A DNA stretch of 64,000 bases from Bacteroidota bacterium (GTDB lineage: Bacteria; Bacteroidota; Bacteroidia; B-17B0; Aurantibacillaceae). The notes under the pieces were generated by a model, which searched no databases, was not told the origin of the DNA, and saw only the letters and a list, made by a program, of their open reading frames with translations. The stretch spans positions 310,001 to 374,000 of the forward strand of contig JADJDM010000002.1 in the NCBI GenBank assembly GCA_016702705.1, read 5' to 3'. Within the stretch, counting starts at the first letter, position 1, and the number at the start of each line of letters is the position of its first letter. Shown piece after piece: positions 39,101-48,944 of the stretch. The position numbers and the translations under genes are program-made.

Positions 39101-42100
39101 ATAATAATAAGGAATTATTCTCTTCTAGTTACACAAATAGTGAAGCAACACAACTAAAGCAAAAAGCAGAGGCTGATTATAATACAGCAATAACAAAAGG
39201 ACTTACAAATGAAGCGAAGTTAAATGAACTAAAAAACACTTCTGCTAATTCCAACGAAGACTTTGCTGCTCAGTCGGCAAAACTAAATGCTGAAATAGAC
39301 CAATTATATAAAGAAGCATCTGCACTAAGAAAAGAGGCAGCTAATTTAACTGGAAATGCAAAAACAGAAAAAATAAACCAAGCAAAAGAAAAAGAGACAT
39401 TAGCTGCAACTAAAAAGTTTGAACTTGCTCAATTAACTGCAAAAGAAAACGAAGCGAAGTTTGAATTGAATCAAAAAATAATTGACGAATACATTGCTGC
39501 TACAGGAGCAAAAACCAATCCTGAAATTGATAAAGCTAAAAACTTATTAAATGATGCAAGCACTTTGTATAAACAAGCTATTAAAATTGAAGAAGAAGCT
39601 AATGCGGAGCAGGATATAGCAGCAAAAGGCGCCTCCTATAGTAACGTAGAAGAGAAAGAAATGGAAGCCTTAGCAAAGCAAGAAGAAGCTATTGCATTAT
39701 TTAAAAAGAACAATCCGAATTTTGAACCAAAAAGCAAAGCAAACAATAACACATCAGGAAACAATGATGTTTCGGCTAAGCTTGAAGATGTTAAGAAAGA
39801 AATTAATCAGAAAAACAATGACATCAATAACTCATTGCTACTTTTAACTGATGCGAGTGAAAAAGAATATGCTAGTGTACTTGCAGGGGTTGCAGCCAAC
39901 AATTCGGCTGAATCTCAAAAATTGAAAACGGAAGCTGCCGAATTAAAAACGAAAGCAGAAAAAGAGAAAGCTGAAGCTATAATGCTACAAAATACTACAG
40001 AGAAAAACGCAAAATTAGTTGAGGCAAATAAATCATACCAAGCAGCTATTAACAAATTAAATGAAGCTAATAAACTTAGTACTTCGTCAAACAATAATAC
40101 TGCAACAAATAACACAAACGAAAACAATAACGGAACAAATAATAACAATTCAAACAACAACGGAACAAATAATAGTGCTGCAACAAATAATACAAACGAA
40201 AACAATAACGGAACTAATAATACCAATTCAAACAACAACGGAACTAATAATAACGCTGTTACAAATAATATAAACGAAAATAACAACGGAACTAATAATA
40301 ACAATTCAAACAACAACGGAACTAATAATAACGCTGTTACAAATAATACAAACGAAAACAATAACGGAACTAATAATACCAATTCAAACAACAACGGAAC
40401 AAATAATAATGCTATAACAAATAATACAAACGAAAACAACAACGGAACAAACAGTAATACGGCAACCAATAACAATACGGCAAATAATAATAATACCGTT
40501 ACAAGTAACACTGTAACTCCAAATAATAATAACAACAAACTAAGCGCTCCAGAAACAGCCAAAGTGAAAGAGAGTCCGGAATACAAGAATTACACTGCCT
40601 ATAATGACGATGCTAAAAAGTATGATGACATAGCCATAAAAGAGAGCAACAAAGCAAAAGCCTTTTACGACCAAGCTACTATGTATTTAAAAGAGTCGAA
40701 CGATTTGCGTATTGAAACAGATAAAATGCCTGACGGTGAAGACCGAAAATTAAAATTAGATCAAGCTATAAAATTAGACCATTTAGCAAATGAATACAAA
40801 GCAAAAGGTGATTCGGTTAACGAGTTAGCTAATAATACAAGAGCCTTTGCTGATAGCAAAAAAATGGAAGCGGAAGCTTACTCTTCTTCAATAGACCCAA
40901 AAACTATGGAGAAAATATTGGAAGTTAGTGGTGCTAATAATAACACTAATGCGACTAATAATAACGGGGCTACAAATGAGAACATTACTAACAGCAATCC
41001 TCCTAATGCAAATAAATTTGATGGATTATCGGATTCGTTTAAAAACAACGCCACAAAACTTGAAGCTGATTTAAAAACATTTGAAACAGCAGAACCAAAT
41101 CAAGGAAATTTAGAAGCTCAAAATCAAATCTTAACCAAATACAATGGGGCAATTGATTCTGAAATTAAGAATGAAAAGAAAAAATTAGCAACAGCAAATG
41201 CTACTCAAAAAACTGCAATTAATAATAGAATTAAAAACTTAGAAAGTCAAAAAGCTACAAATAGCAAAAACCTTAATTCAAATAAAACTAAACTCGCAAG
41301 TATAAATGCAGCTAACAATGTTGCGAACACGAACAATACGAATAACACGAACAATACAAATAACACAAATAGTAATAATACAGGGGGAAATAATAACGCT
41401 TCAAACAACAATAACGCAAGCAATACTTCTGCAAATAATAACACCACAAATAACAATAGCACAAACGGAAATACAAATACTACAAATAATAATGCTGTTG
41501 CTGGTACAGGCTTTAAAATTGCTAATTCAAATGCATACTCTGCAAGTAAACCTATTCCAATTGATGAAAAACTTCCTGCTGGAATTATTTTTGCAGTTCA
41601 AATTGGAGCATTTAAAAATCAAATTCCAAATGATTTATTTAAAGGTTTATCTCCATTAAGAGGCGAAACTACTTCGCAAGGATTAATTCGCTATCAAGCT
41701 GGTAGATTTATAAAATTTGAAGAAGCGAATGGAGTAAAAAATGATTTAAAAAAGTTAGGATATAAAGATGCCTTTGTAGTTGTTTATAAGGATGGACAAA
41801 AACTTTCTGTTAATGAAGCCATAACGCAATTAAAATCAAATGGGGTAAATGTTGATGTAAACCCTAACGAAACTGCTGGTATAACAACTAATTCAAACAT
41901 TCCTAATGCAAATACTATTAATACAACTTTAGGTGGCACTACTAATACTAATACAAGTCCGGCTATTGTTGAGAACGCTACACCTGCAGTAACAAAAGAA
42001 CTTAATACTACACAAGGAATGTTATTCACTGTGCAAATCGGTGTTTACTCTAATAGCGTTTCTTCATCGCAACTTTATAACTTAAAACCAATTTACCGTG

Positions 42101-42747
42101 AGCAAATTCCTTCTGGCAATTATCGCTATACTGCTGGTGTTTATAGCAACATCGATAAAGTAAAAGTTGATCGCCAAAAAGTAAATGATTTAGGTATAAA
42201 AGATGCATTTGTTTCTGCATACTTAAACGGACAACGAATAAAAATTGCTGAAGCACTAGCTAAAATAGGATCGGGAGAAAACATTCAATTTGCGCAAGAT
42301 TCACCTATACAATTTAATGGTGAAACAACAAATACAACAATTGAAACAATAACTCCTCCTGCAAACAATACAACTACCAATAATAACAATAATGGCACAT
42401 TACAACCTTTTTCAAATGGTGTTACTCAAGGCCCACAACCAACTCCTGAAAACGGAGTGAAAATTGGTGATGAAGGCGTTACCTTTAAAGTTCAAATTGG
42501 AGCATACAAAAATCAAGTGCCAGCTAATGTGGCAAACAATTTCTTGAAAATAAAAGAATGGCCAATACAAGCAAGCCAAATTAATGGATTGTACATATAC
42601 TCCATTGGTTCTTTTGTTGATGCTAAATCAGCTAGACCATTATTAGAAAACGCTAAGCAAAATGGAATCGCAGATGCTTATATCACGGTTTACAAAGACG
42701 GAAAAAAACTATATGGTGCAGCTGCTTCTGAACTATTAAATAGATAA
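36140..42747 (+). CDS. Giant TPR-PD40-CRD protein with Asn-rich linkers, coiled coils and three SPOR domains; one frameshift
   Basis: About 2202 residues once a base is added to the seven-A run at 37979-37985, giving LEKKNNKEALTKLEAIQ across the join; the 360 bases after the break are fully open in the corrected frame. In order: signal peptide (WVKIVFVICIVFLNTTNGFSQ), TPR helices (about 27-150), PD40 propeller blades (about 195-350), a carboxypeptidase-regulatory-like domain (about 355-430), then a long stretch where Lys/Glu/Ala-rich coiled-coil segments alternate with Asn/Thr/Gly-rich linkers. At the end are three SPOR domains (about 1813-1900, 1958-2045 and 2112-2202), each opening with a form of FxVQIGxY/F. 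SPOR domains bind denuded peptidoglycan. The front half has the same domain order as PorE, found also at 5279-7183. Start at ATG 36140. It is monocistronic and convergent with the ArsC-like gene 3 bases away. Confidence 0.82.
38410..38697 (+). repeat. Asparagine-rich low-complexity coding segment
   Basis: In-frame low-complexity DNA built almost only of AAT, AAC, ACA, GAA and GGN codons, encoding repeats like NNNNENNNGANT and NNNGVVT. AAT and AAC codons are mixed. Similar shorter tracts occur at about 37585-37740 and 41320-41500 in the same gene. Confidence 0.8.
40111..40470 (+). repeat. 78-bp tandem coding repeat (4 full units and a partial one)
   Basis: Units start at 40111, 40189, 40267 and 40345, with a partial fifth at 40423-40470. 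Each encodes 26 residues of the form N-[TI]-NENNNGTNN-[NT]-NSNNNGTNN then S/N-A-x-TN. Units 2 and 4 are most alike and units 1 and 3 share the NNNNS variant, so an older two-unit block may have been duplicated. Confidence 0.85.
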
Positions 42748-42750
42748 AAT

Positions 42751-43098
42751 TTACTTAATACTTTTTTTTGCTTCCTCAATTACAGCTTTAGTATTTCCAA
42801 CAAATATTTTCTTACCAACAATAATTACAGGGCGCTTTAAAAAAGTGTATTCCTCTAAAATTAATTTTTTGTACTCCGATTCTGAACTTGGTTTAGGATC
42901 GAGTTCTTTATACTTTCGCGCAATTCTACTAAACAAAGATTCAAAAGTTCCATTTAAATCCTTCATTTCATCTAATTGCCCCGCTGTTATTTTCTCTGTT
43001 TTTATGTCCTGCATTTCAAAATTTGCAGGTGTAATTCCTAACTCGTTAATAATTCGTTTGCAAGTATCGCATGTGCTTAGGTAGTATATCTTTTTCAT
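42751..43098 (-). CDS. ArsC/Spx-family thioredoxin-fold protein
   Basis: A 115-residue protein of the ArsC-like thioredoxin fold. The redox motif is CDTCKRI at residues 10-13 in the N-terminal strand-turn, and the C-terminal part has LKRPVIIVGKKIFVG with the conserved cis-proline region. Relatives include arsenate reductase ArsC (single N-terminal Cys), YffB and Spx. The CxxC motif is more like Spx or YffB than classical ArsC, and no arsenic resistance genes are nearby, so an arsenate reductase role is uncertain. Cytoplasmic and monocistronic. Confidence 0.8.
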   Translation of the reverse strand: MKKIYYLSTCDTCKRIINELGITPANFEMQDIKTEKITAGQLDEMKDLNGTFESLFSRIARKYKELDPKPSSESEYKKLILEEYTFLKRPVIIVGKKIFVGNTKAVIEEAKKSIK

Positions 43099-43195
43099 TG
43101 TTTTAATTATTCGTATTTTCGGAGCCGTTAATTGAATTCAAAATTAGCAAATAAACTATTACGACTAAAAAACTAGCTAAAAACAACTAAATAAT

Positions 43196-44338
43196 ATGAA
43201 ATTCGGAACTAAAGCAATACACGCAGGCGCTGAGCCAGACCCAACTACAGGAGCAATTATGACTCCCATTTTTCAAACATCAACTTATGTTCAAGAATCC
43301 CCTGGAGTAAACAAAGGATATGGTTATGCAAGAGGTAAAAATCCAACGCGTGAAGCGTTGCAAAAAAACATTGCGGCTTTAGAAAATGGAAAGCACTGTG
43401 TTTGTTTCAGTAGTGGAATGGGCGCAACAGATGCTGTTATTAGAATGTTGAAGCCAGGAGATGAAGTTATTACTGGAGATGATTTGTATGGTGGTTCGTA
43501 CAGAATGTTCACCAAAATTTATGAGAAATATGGTATTAAATTTCACTTCATTAATTTAACGGATGCAGAAAATATTAAGAAATATTTAAACGCAAACACA
43601 AAACTAATTTGGGCCGAAACACCTACTAATCCTACAATGCAGATTATCGATATTGAGGCATGCTCAAAAATTGCAAAAGCAAATAATATACTTTTTGCTG
43701 TGGATAATACATTTGCAAGTCCATACTTGCAAAATCCATTAGCCTTAGGTGCTGATATTGTAATGCACTCGGTTACTAAATATTTAGGTGGACATAGTGA
43801 TGTTGTTATGGGAGCATTAATTACCAACGATGACAAAATTCACGAACAACTTTATTTTATTTTAAATAGCTGCGGGGCAAATCCTGGTCCGATGGATAGT
43901 TTTTTAGTTATGCGCGGAATTAAAACGTTGCATTTGCGTATGGAACGTCATTGTTTTAATGGACGAAAAATTGCAGAATATTTAAAAACACATCCAAAAA
44001 TCGAAAAAGTTTATTGGCCAGGTTTTGAAGACCATCACAATCATGCAATTGCTAAAAAGCAAATGAAAGATTTTGGAGGAATGATTTCAATCGTTTTAAA
44101 AGGGGCAAGTTTAGAAGATACTTTTAGAATTGCATCTTCATTCGAGATTTTTTCTTTGGCAGAATCATTAGGAGGAGTAGAATCACTAATTAATCACCCA
44201 GCAACTATGACTCACGCTTCAATACCAAAAACAGAAAGAGAGAAGGCTGGAGTAGTTGATAATTTGCTCCGTTTAAGCGTTGGCGTTGAGGATGTTGAGG
44301 ATTTGTTAGAAGATTTAAAACAAGCCTTGAACAAATAG
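43196..44338 (+). CDS. Cystathionine gamma-synthase/gamma-lyase (Cys/Met metabolism PLP enzyme)
   Basis: A 380-residue PLP-dependent enzyme of the transsulfuration family. The N-terminus FGTKAIHAGAEPDPTTGAIMTPI, the cofactor-binding FSSGMGATDAV and the Schiff-base lysine Lys195 in HSVTKYLGGHSD are typical. Synthase (metB) and lyase (mccB) activities cannot be told apart by inspection. It is cytoplasmic. The first M43 protease gene starts 41 bases downstream on the same strand. Confidence 0.92.
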   Translation: MKFGTKAIHAGAEPDPTTGAIMTPIFQTSTYVQESPGVNKGYGYARGKNPTREALQKNIAALENGKHCVCFSSGMGATDAVIRMLKPGDEVITGDDLYGGSYRMFTKIYEKYGIKFHFINLTDAENIKKYLNANTKLIWAETPTNPTMQIIDIEACSKIAKANNILFAVDNTFASPYLQNPLALGADIVMHSVTKYLGGHSDVVMGALITNDDKIHEQLYFILNSCGANPGPMDSFLVMRGIKTLHLRMERHCFNGRKIAEYLKTHPKIEKVYWPGFEDHHNHAIAKKQMKDFGGMISIVLKGASLEDTFRIASSFEIFSLAESLGGVESLINHPATMTHASIPKTEREKAGVVDNLLRLSVGVEDVEDLLEDLKQALNK

Positions 44339-44379
44339 GATTTTTGCCGTTCAACCTTAAAAAGCGTATTAGAAATTCA

Positions 44380-46659
44380 ATGATGAGACATTTACTTTTA
44401 TCAGGAGCAATCTTATTTTTTGCTGCAACAACAATAACGGCGCAAACAAAATCCTCAGCGCAAGGAGTAAAAGTTAGTTCGCAATTAAAAAATGCTAAAA
44501 TTAACCTGAACGAAAATCTTCTTAATGTAAACAAGGCAACCATAAATCATTCCTGTGGTACTGATCAAGCAATGAAGGATGCTATTGATAATATACCTGG
44601 AGTTAAGGAACGAATTGAACAAGCAAAAGTAGATGCAATGCTTAGAAAAGCTTCATTAGCAAATGCTATACAATCCTTACCTCCTTTTAACCTAGATACA
44701 ATTGCAATTGTATTTCATGTCTTGCATGAAAATGGGCCTGAAAACATTCCTAATCAAGTAATTTATGACGCTGTTGATCAATTAAATCGTGATTATCAAT
44801 TATTAGATCCTGATACAACAGATATTGACCCATATTTTAAGGCTAGAAGTGGTGCTACTAATATAGTTTTTAAATTAGCAACGAAGGATCCAACGGGTGC
44901 TTGTACTAATGGTATTATTCGTCACCAAACACCTTTAACCGTTTGGGATAGAACGGTTACAACTAATTATGGTCAAAATAATTATATCTACACAGGGACC
45001 ACTGCAGGAAAATGGGACCCAAGAAAGTATCTTAATATTTATTTAGTGAAGGATATATCTACTGGAGGATCTGGTGGAGGAATTGTTGTTGGATATACTT
45101 ACACTCCAGGTACATTTTTGGCTGGAAATAAAGCTGATGCAATCGTTTACAATTATGGTTTTTTAGGTGCTGCAAACAAAGAGGTTAGATCACTAGCTCA
45201 TGAAATCGGTCACTGGTTAGGATTACCTCATACTTTTCATGACCCAGCAAATCCAAATAGTGCAGGTACTACTTGTGGTGATGATGACATTCAATCACTA
45301 GTATACCAAATTGCAGCAGTGGATGACACCCCTGGAACTATGGGAGCTTTTAGTACTTGTCCTTCTTTTGGATCACCAAACACTTGTGATGCTGAACCTT
45401 CAAATACTCAAAATATAATGGATTATTCATCTTGTCCAAGTATGTTTACAATTGGTCAGGCAACACTAATGCGTGAGGTATTAACACAAAATTATTCTGC
45501 AAGAAGTACATTAGTTACTCCTGCTACAAAAAATGCTACAGGTATAAGAAACCCAATTGTTTGTGCTCCTATAGCTGATTTTACTGCTGATAAGAAAAGT
45601 GCTTGCATTGGAGCTAATATCACTTTCTCTGATAGCACAACAAATTCTATTATTACTTCATGGGAATGGGATTTTCCTGGTGGAACACCATCAACATCAA
45701 CTTTAGAGCATCCAATTGTAACGTATGCTACACCTGGAATTTATGCTGTAACCTACACAGCTACTAATTCAGCGGGAAGTAACACCATTAGTAAAACAAG
45801 TTACATAACTATTTCGAGTACAACGGCAACATATCAAACTGCACTATCTGAAAGCTTCGAAGGTATTAGTGTTCCTAATGCTGATTGGAGAATTGATAAT
45901 GGTGGGTCGGTTGATTGGGTTCAAAATAACTCAGTTGGTTTTACTGGAACTAAATCTATGTCGTTAAATAACTTCACAAATACAGCAGGTGCAATAGAAA
46001 CTTTTTATACTCCATCGTATAACTTAAGTGCTATTAATACAGCTAACCCAACCATCACGTTTACTTTTAAGGTAGCTCACCAACGTAAATCTACTACAGC
46101 TTCAGAAAAACTTCAAGTTTTTTCTTCAACTAATTGTGGACAAACTTGGAGTCAACGTTACTCAAAATTAGGATCTTCGCTTGCAACTGTTGCAGCAGCA
46201 AATACAAGTTCATTTGTGCCTACATCAGGACAATGGAGAACTGAAACAGTTTCGATCTCGGCGGTACTTTCACAACCTAACATTCTATTCAAATTTGTAT
46301 TTACTGCAGATGCAAATGGTTCTATGAATAATATTTATATTGATGATATTAATATTGGTAATCCATCTGTTGGAATTAAAGAAGGATCAGATGAATCAAG
46401 TACTTTATTCTATTCTGTTTTTCCAAATCCTAATAACGGAGTAATGAATGTAGATTTTAATTTAGAAACTCCTGCAACTATAAAACTAGAATTAGTGGAC
46501 CTTTTAGGGAAAACACTAGATTTAGCTGTTAGCAAAGAACTTGGAGTTGGAGAACACCATTTTGAATTTGGAAAAAATGTAAAATTGGCTTCTGGTATTT
46601 ATTTTTCTAAATTAACTGTAAACGGAAAAATATATACTCAAAAAGTAATTGTTGAATAA
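44380..46659 (+). CDS. Secreted M43 (pappalysin-like) metalloprotease 1, PKD and T9SS type A domains
   Basis: About 759 residues. A signal peptide (LLLSGAILFFAATTITAQ) is followed by a propeptide with Cys59-Gly. The zincin domain has the extended motif HEIGHWLGLPH at residues 274-284 and the Met-turn QNIMDYS. A PKD domain (PIADFTAD, WEWDFPGGTPS), a choice-of-anchor J/MAM-like beta domain (ESFEGISVPNADWRI ... IYIDDINI) and a T9SS type A signal (VFPNPNNGVMNV ... YTQKVIVE) complete it. It should be an extracellular protease. Start is ATG 44380 or 44383. It is the first of three tandem paralogues. Confidence 0.9.
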   Translation: MMRHLLLSGAILFFAATTITAQTKSSAQGVKVSSQLKNAKINLNENLLNVNKATINHSCGTDQAMKDAIDNIPGVKERIEQAKVDAMLRKASLANAIQSLPPFNLDTIAIVFHVLHENGPENIPNQVIYDAVDQLNRDYQLLDPDTTDIDPYFKARSGATNIVFKLATKDPTGACTNGIIRHQTPLTVWDRTVTTNYGQNNYIYTGTTAGKWDPRKYLNIYLVKDISTGGSGGGIVVGYTYTPGTFLAGNKADAIVYNYGFLGAANKEVRSLAHEIGHWLGLPHTFHDPANPNSAGTTCGDDDIQSLVYQIAAVDDTPGTMGAFSTCPSFGSPNTCDAEPSNTQNIMDYSSCPSMFTIGQATLMREVLTQNYSARSTLVTPATKNATGIRNPIVCAPIADFTADKKSACIGANITFSDSTTNSIITSWEWDFPGGTPSTSTLEHPIVTYATPGIYAVTYTATNSAGSNTISKTSYITISSTTATYQTALSESFEGISVPNADWRIDNGGSVDWVQNNSVGFTGTKSMSLNNFTNTAGAIETFYTPSYNLSAINTANPTITFTFKVAHQRKSTTASEKLQVFSSTNCGQTWSQRYSKLGSSLATVAAANTSSFVPTSGQWRTETVSISAVLSQPNILFKFVFTADANGSMNNIYIDDINIGNPSVGIKEGSDESSTLFYSVFPNPNNGVMNVDFNLETPATIKLELVDLLGKTLDLAVSKELGVGEHHFEFGKNVKLASGIYFSKLTVNGKIYTQKVIVE

Positions 46660-46709
46660 TGAAGATTAAACTACATATTAATGTAGCACTAAAACCTAAA
46701 ACCTAAGAA

Positions 46710-48881
46710 ATGAAAAAAACACTAATAACTTTATTCTTCGCAGGAAGTCTTGCTGCATTTTCGCAAAAGGCAGTTAAGCTTTGTGGGCATGGGGAGGCAA
46801 TGGAAGAACTCTTCAGAAATGATCCGCTTGCAAAAGAGCGCATCGAAAAAGCAAATGCGGAATTAGAAAAAGCAGATGCAGAGGCATTTAAAAAGGGTTA
46901 TGAAAATTTTAGAAATGGACTTTTTGAAAATAACACTGATGGTAAATTAAATGGAACACAATCAACTCAAGGAGTTGTATATAATATACCTGTTGTGTTT
47001 CATATTTTGCATCAAAATGGTTCTGAAAAAATTTCACCTGCGCAAGTAAAAGACGCTATTGATATCTTAAACCGTGACTATAACAAACAAAATGCTGATA
47101 CTGCAGATGTTATTAGTCAATTTCAAAATTTAATTGGTGATGTTGAATTTAATTTTGTGCTAGCTGCTAAAGACCCAAATGGTAATTGCACAAATGGTAT
47201 CATTTATCACGAAACAGCTTTAACAGAATGGACAAGTGGTACAGCTGGTCCTTATACAGGTACGGGGGCTGGCAAATGGAATCCTTCAAAGTATTTAAAT
47301 ATTTATTCTGTAAACTCTATTAGTAGTGGTGCTGCTGGTTACACCTACTTACCGGGCTCATGGGGAACTGGCAGTGGTAACGATTGTATAATTATTCTTC
47401 ACGGATATATTGGTGCAACAGGTACTGGTACAATTACTCGTTCAAGAGCATTAACCCATGAGGTAGGTCATTGGTTTAACTTGCCTCATGTGTGGGGAGG
47501 AAACAATACTCCAGGTACTGCTTGCGGTAACGAAGGTGTTAGTGATACGCCTGTTACAAAAGGATATGATTATTGCCCATCTAGCGCATCAGCGTCGATG
47601 ATTTGCAACCCTGGTATTGCAGAGAATTATCAAAACTATATGGATTACTCATATTGCTCTAACATGTTCACAGTTGGGCAAGCCACCCGAATGAGAACTG
47701 CAATAACATCTGGAACAGGTGGAAGAAGTACTTTATGGTCGCCTACCAATTTAACTTTTACTGGTATTATTAATCCTATTCCATGCGCACCTGTTGCTTT
47801 TTTTACTACAGTTTCAAATAAAAAGAATGTTTGTTCAGGTGGAACAATACAATTTCAAGATTCTACTTGGAACACAACTGTAACAGGTTGGGATTGGTCG
47901 TTTACTGGCGGAACACCTAGTACTTCTAGCGACTCAATGCCAATTATTACATACAATACTCCAGGAGTTTATCCAGTTAGTTATACAGCAACAACCGCTG
48001 CTGGTAATGGCACTCACACTAAAACAGGTTTTATTACAGTAACAAGTGCAACAGCTACTTATCAAAATGCATTGGTAGAAGGGTTTGAAAGTATTACAGT
48101 TCCAAACACAGATTGGTCGGTTGATAACGCTGGTGCTGTTGATTGGACACAAGACAATACTGTTGGGTTTTCGGGAACAAATTGTATGAAAATTAATAAT
48201 ATTAATAATACGGATGGAGCTGTAGAAGTTTTATATACTCCTTCTTATAATATCAGTGCAATTAATACTGCAAATCCAACTATAACATTTACATTTAAAC
48301 TTGCACATCAAAGAGCTACAACTACAGCGTCAGAAAGGCTGCAAGTATTCTCTTCAAGCAATTGTGGCTATTCTTGGAGTCAACGTTACTCAAAAGCAGG
48401 TTCTGCTTTAGCAACTGTGGCTGCTGCAAGTACAAGTCCATTTGTTCCTACAACGGGGCAATGGAGAACAGAAACGGTTTCTATTTCTGCATTGCTTGCA
48501 CAACAAAATGTTTGGTTTAAGTTTGTTTTTACTGCTGATGCAGCAGGTAACTCTAACAACATTTATATTGATGACATTAATATTTCGAATAATTCAGTTG
48601 GTTTAAATGATGCTTTAGAATCAACTCTTTCTTACAATGTATTCCCTAATCCAAGTAATGGAAATATGAATGTGAGTTTTAGTTTAGATTCGAAAAGAAA
48701 TGTAAAACTTGAACTAGTTGATTTATTAGGAAAAACAATTGAAACTGCAACGAGTTCAAACTTACAAGCAGGTGATTATGAATTTAGTTTCGGGAAAAAC
48801 AACAAACTTGCTTCTGGAATTTATATTTCAAAATTAACTATCGACGGTAAAACATACAGTCAAAAAGTAATTGTAGAATAA
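46710..48881 (+). CDS. Secreted M43 metalloprotease 2, PKD and T9SS type A domains
   Basis: A 723-residue paralogue of its neighbour with the same order: signal peptide (MKKTLITLFFAGSLAAFSQ), propeptide with Cys25-Gly, M43 catalytic domain, PKD, choice-of-anchor J-like domain and T9SS type A signal ending YSQKVIVE. The zinc motif is HEVGHWFNLPH: the usual glycine of HExxHxxGxxH is asparagine, a variant also met in other M43 members. The Met-turn is YQNYMDYSYC. The region from the anchor J-like domain to the end is very close to protease 1, pointing to recent duplication or gene conversion. It starts 50 bases after protease 1. Confidence 0.9.
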   Translation: MKKTLITLFFAGSLAAFSQKAVKLCGHGEAMEELFRNDPLAKERIEKANAELEKADAEAFKKGYENFRNGLFENNTDGKLNGTQSTQGVVYNIPVVFHILHQNGSEKISPAQVKDAIDILNRDYNKQNADTADVISQFQNLIGDVEFNFVLAAKDPNGNCTNGIIYHETALTEWTSGTAGPYTGTGAGKWNPSKYLNIYSVNSISSGAAGYTYLPGSWGTGSGNDCIIILHGYIGATGTGTITRSRALTHEVGHWFNLPHVWGGNNTPGTACGNEGVSDTPVTKGYDYCPSSASASMICNPGIAENYQNYMDYSYCSNMFTVGQATRMRTAITSGTGGRSTLWSPTNLTFTGIINPIPCAPVAFFTTVSNKKNVCSGGTIQFQDSTWNTTVTGWDWSFTGGTPSTSSDSMPIITYNTPGVYPVSYTATTAAGNGTHTKTGFITVTSATATYQNALVEGFESITVPNTDWSVDNAGAVDWTQDNTVGFSGTNCMKINNINNTDGAVEVLYTPSYNISAINTANPTITFTFKLAHQRATTTASERLQVFSSSNCGYSWSQRYSKAGSALATVAAASTSPFVPTTGQWRTETVSISALLAQQNVWFKFVFTADAAGNSNNIYIDDINISNNSVGLNDALESTLSYNVFPNPSNGNMNVSFSLDSKRNVKLELVDLLGKTIETATSSNLQAGDYEFSFGKNNKLASGIYISKLTIDGKTYSQKVIVE

Positions 48882-48900
48882 TTAATTTCAATGCTTTATT

Positions 48901-48933
48901 ATCCTTCGGGGGCTTACCTCGAAGGATTTTTTT
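48901..48933 (+). terminator. Terminator or attenuator hairpin between M43 proteases 2 and 3
   Basis: An 8-bp stem (ATCCTTCG with CGAAGGAT) and an 11-base loop are followed by a run of seven T. It is 19 bases after the stop of protease 2 and the T run ends only 11 bases before the ATG of protease 3, leaving no room for a promoter in between. Confidence 0.75.
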
Positions 48934-48944
48934 ATTTTTACACC

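Noticed and set aside
40111..40470. Regularly spaced repeats as a possible CRISPR array
   Set aside because: The repeats are contiguous and in frame within a coding sequence, have no unique spacers, and there are no cas genes nearby.
39915..40586. Long minus-strand frames rich in Leu, Val and Phe opposite the Asn-rich gene (also near 37441-37719, 38287-38861 and 41247-41462)
   Set aside because: They are the antisense reading of AAT/AAC/ACA codon tracts, have no family motif or start signal, and mirror the repeat structure of the plus-strand gene.
42751..43098. Arsenic resistance locus
   Set aside because: Only one ArsC-fold gene is present, its CxxC motif is Spx/YffB-like, and no arsR, arsB or acr3 is nearby.
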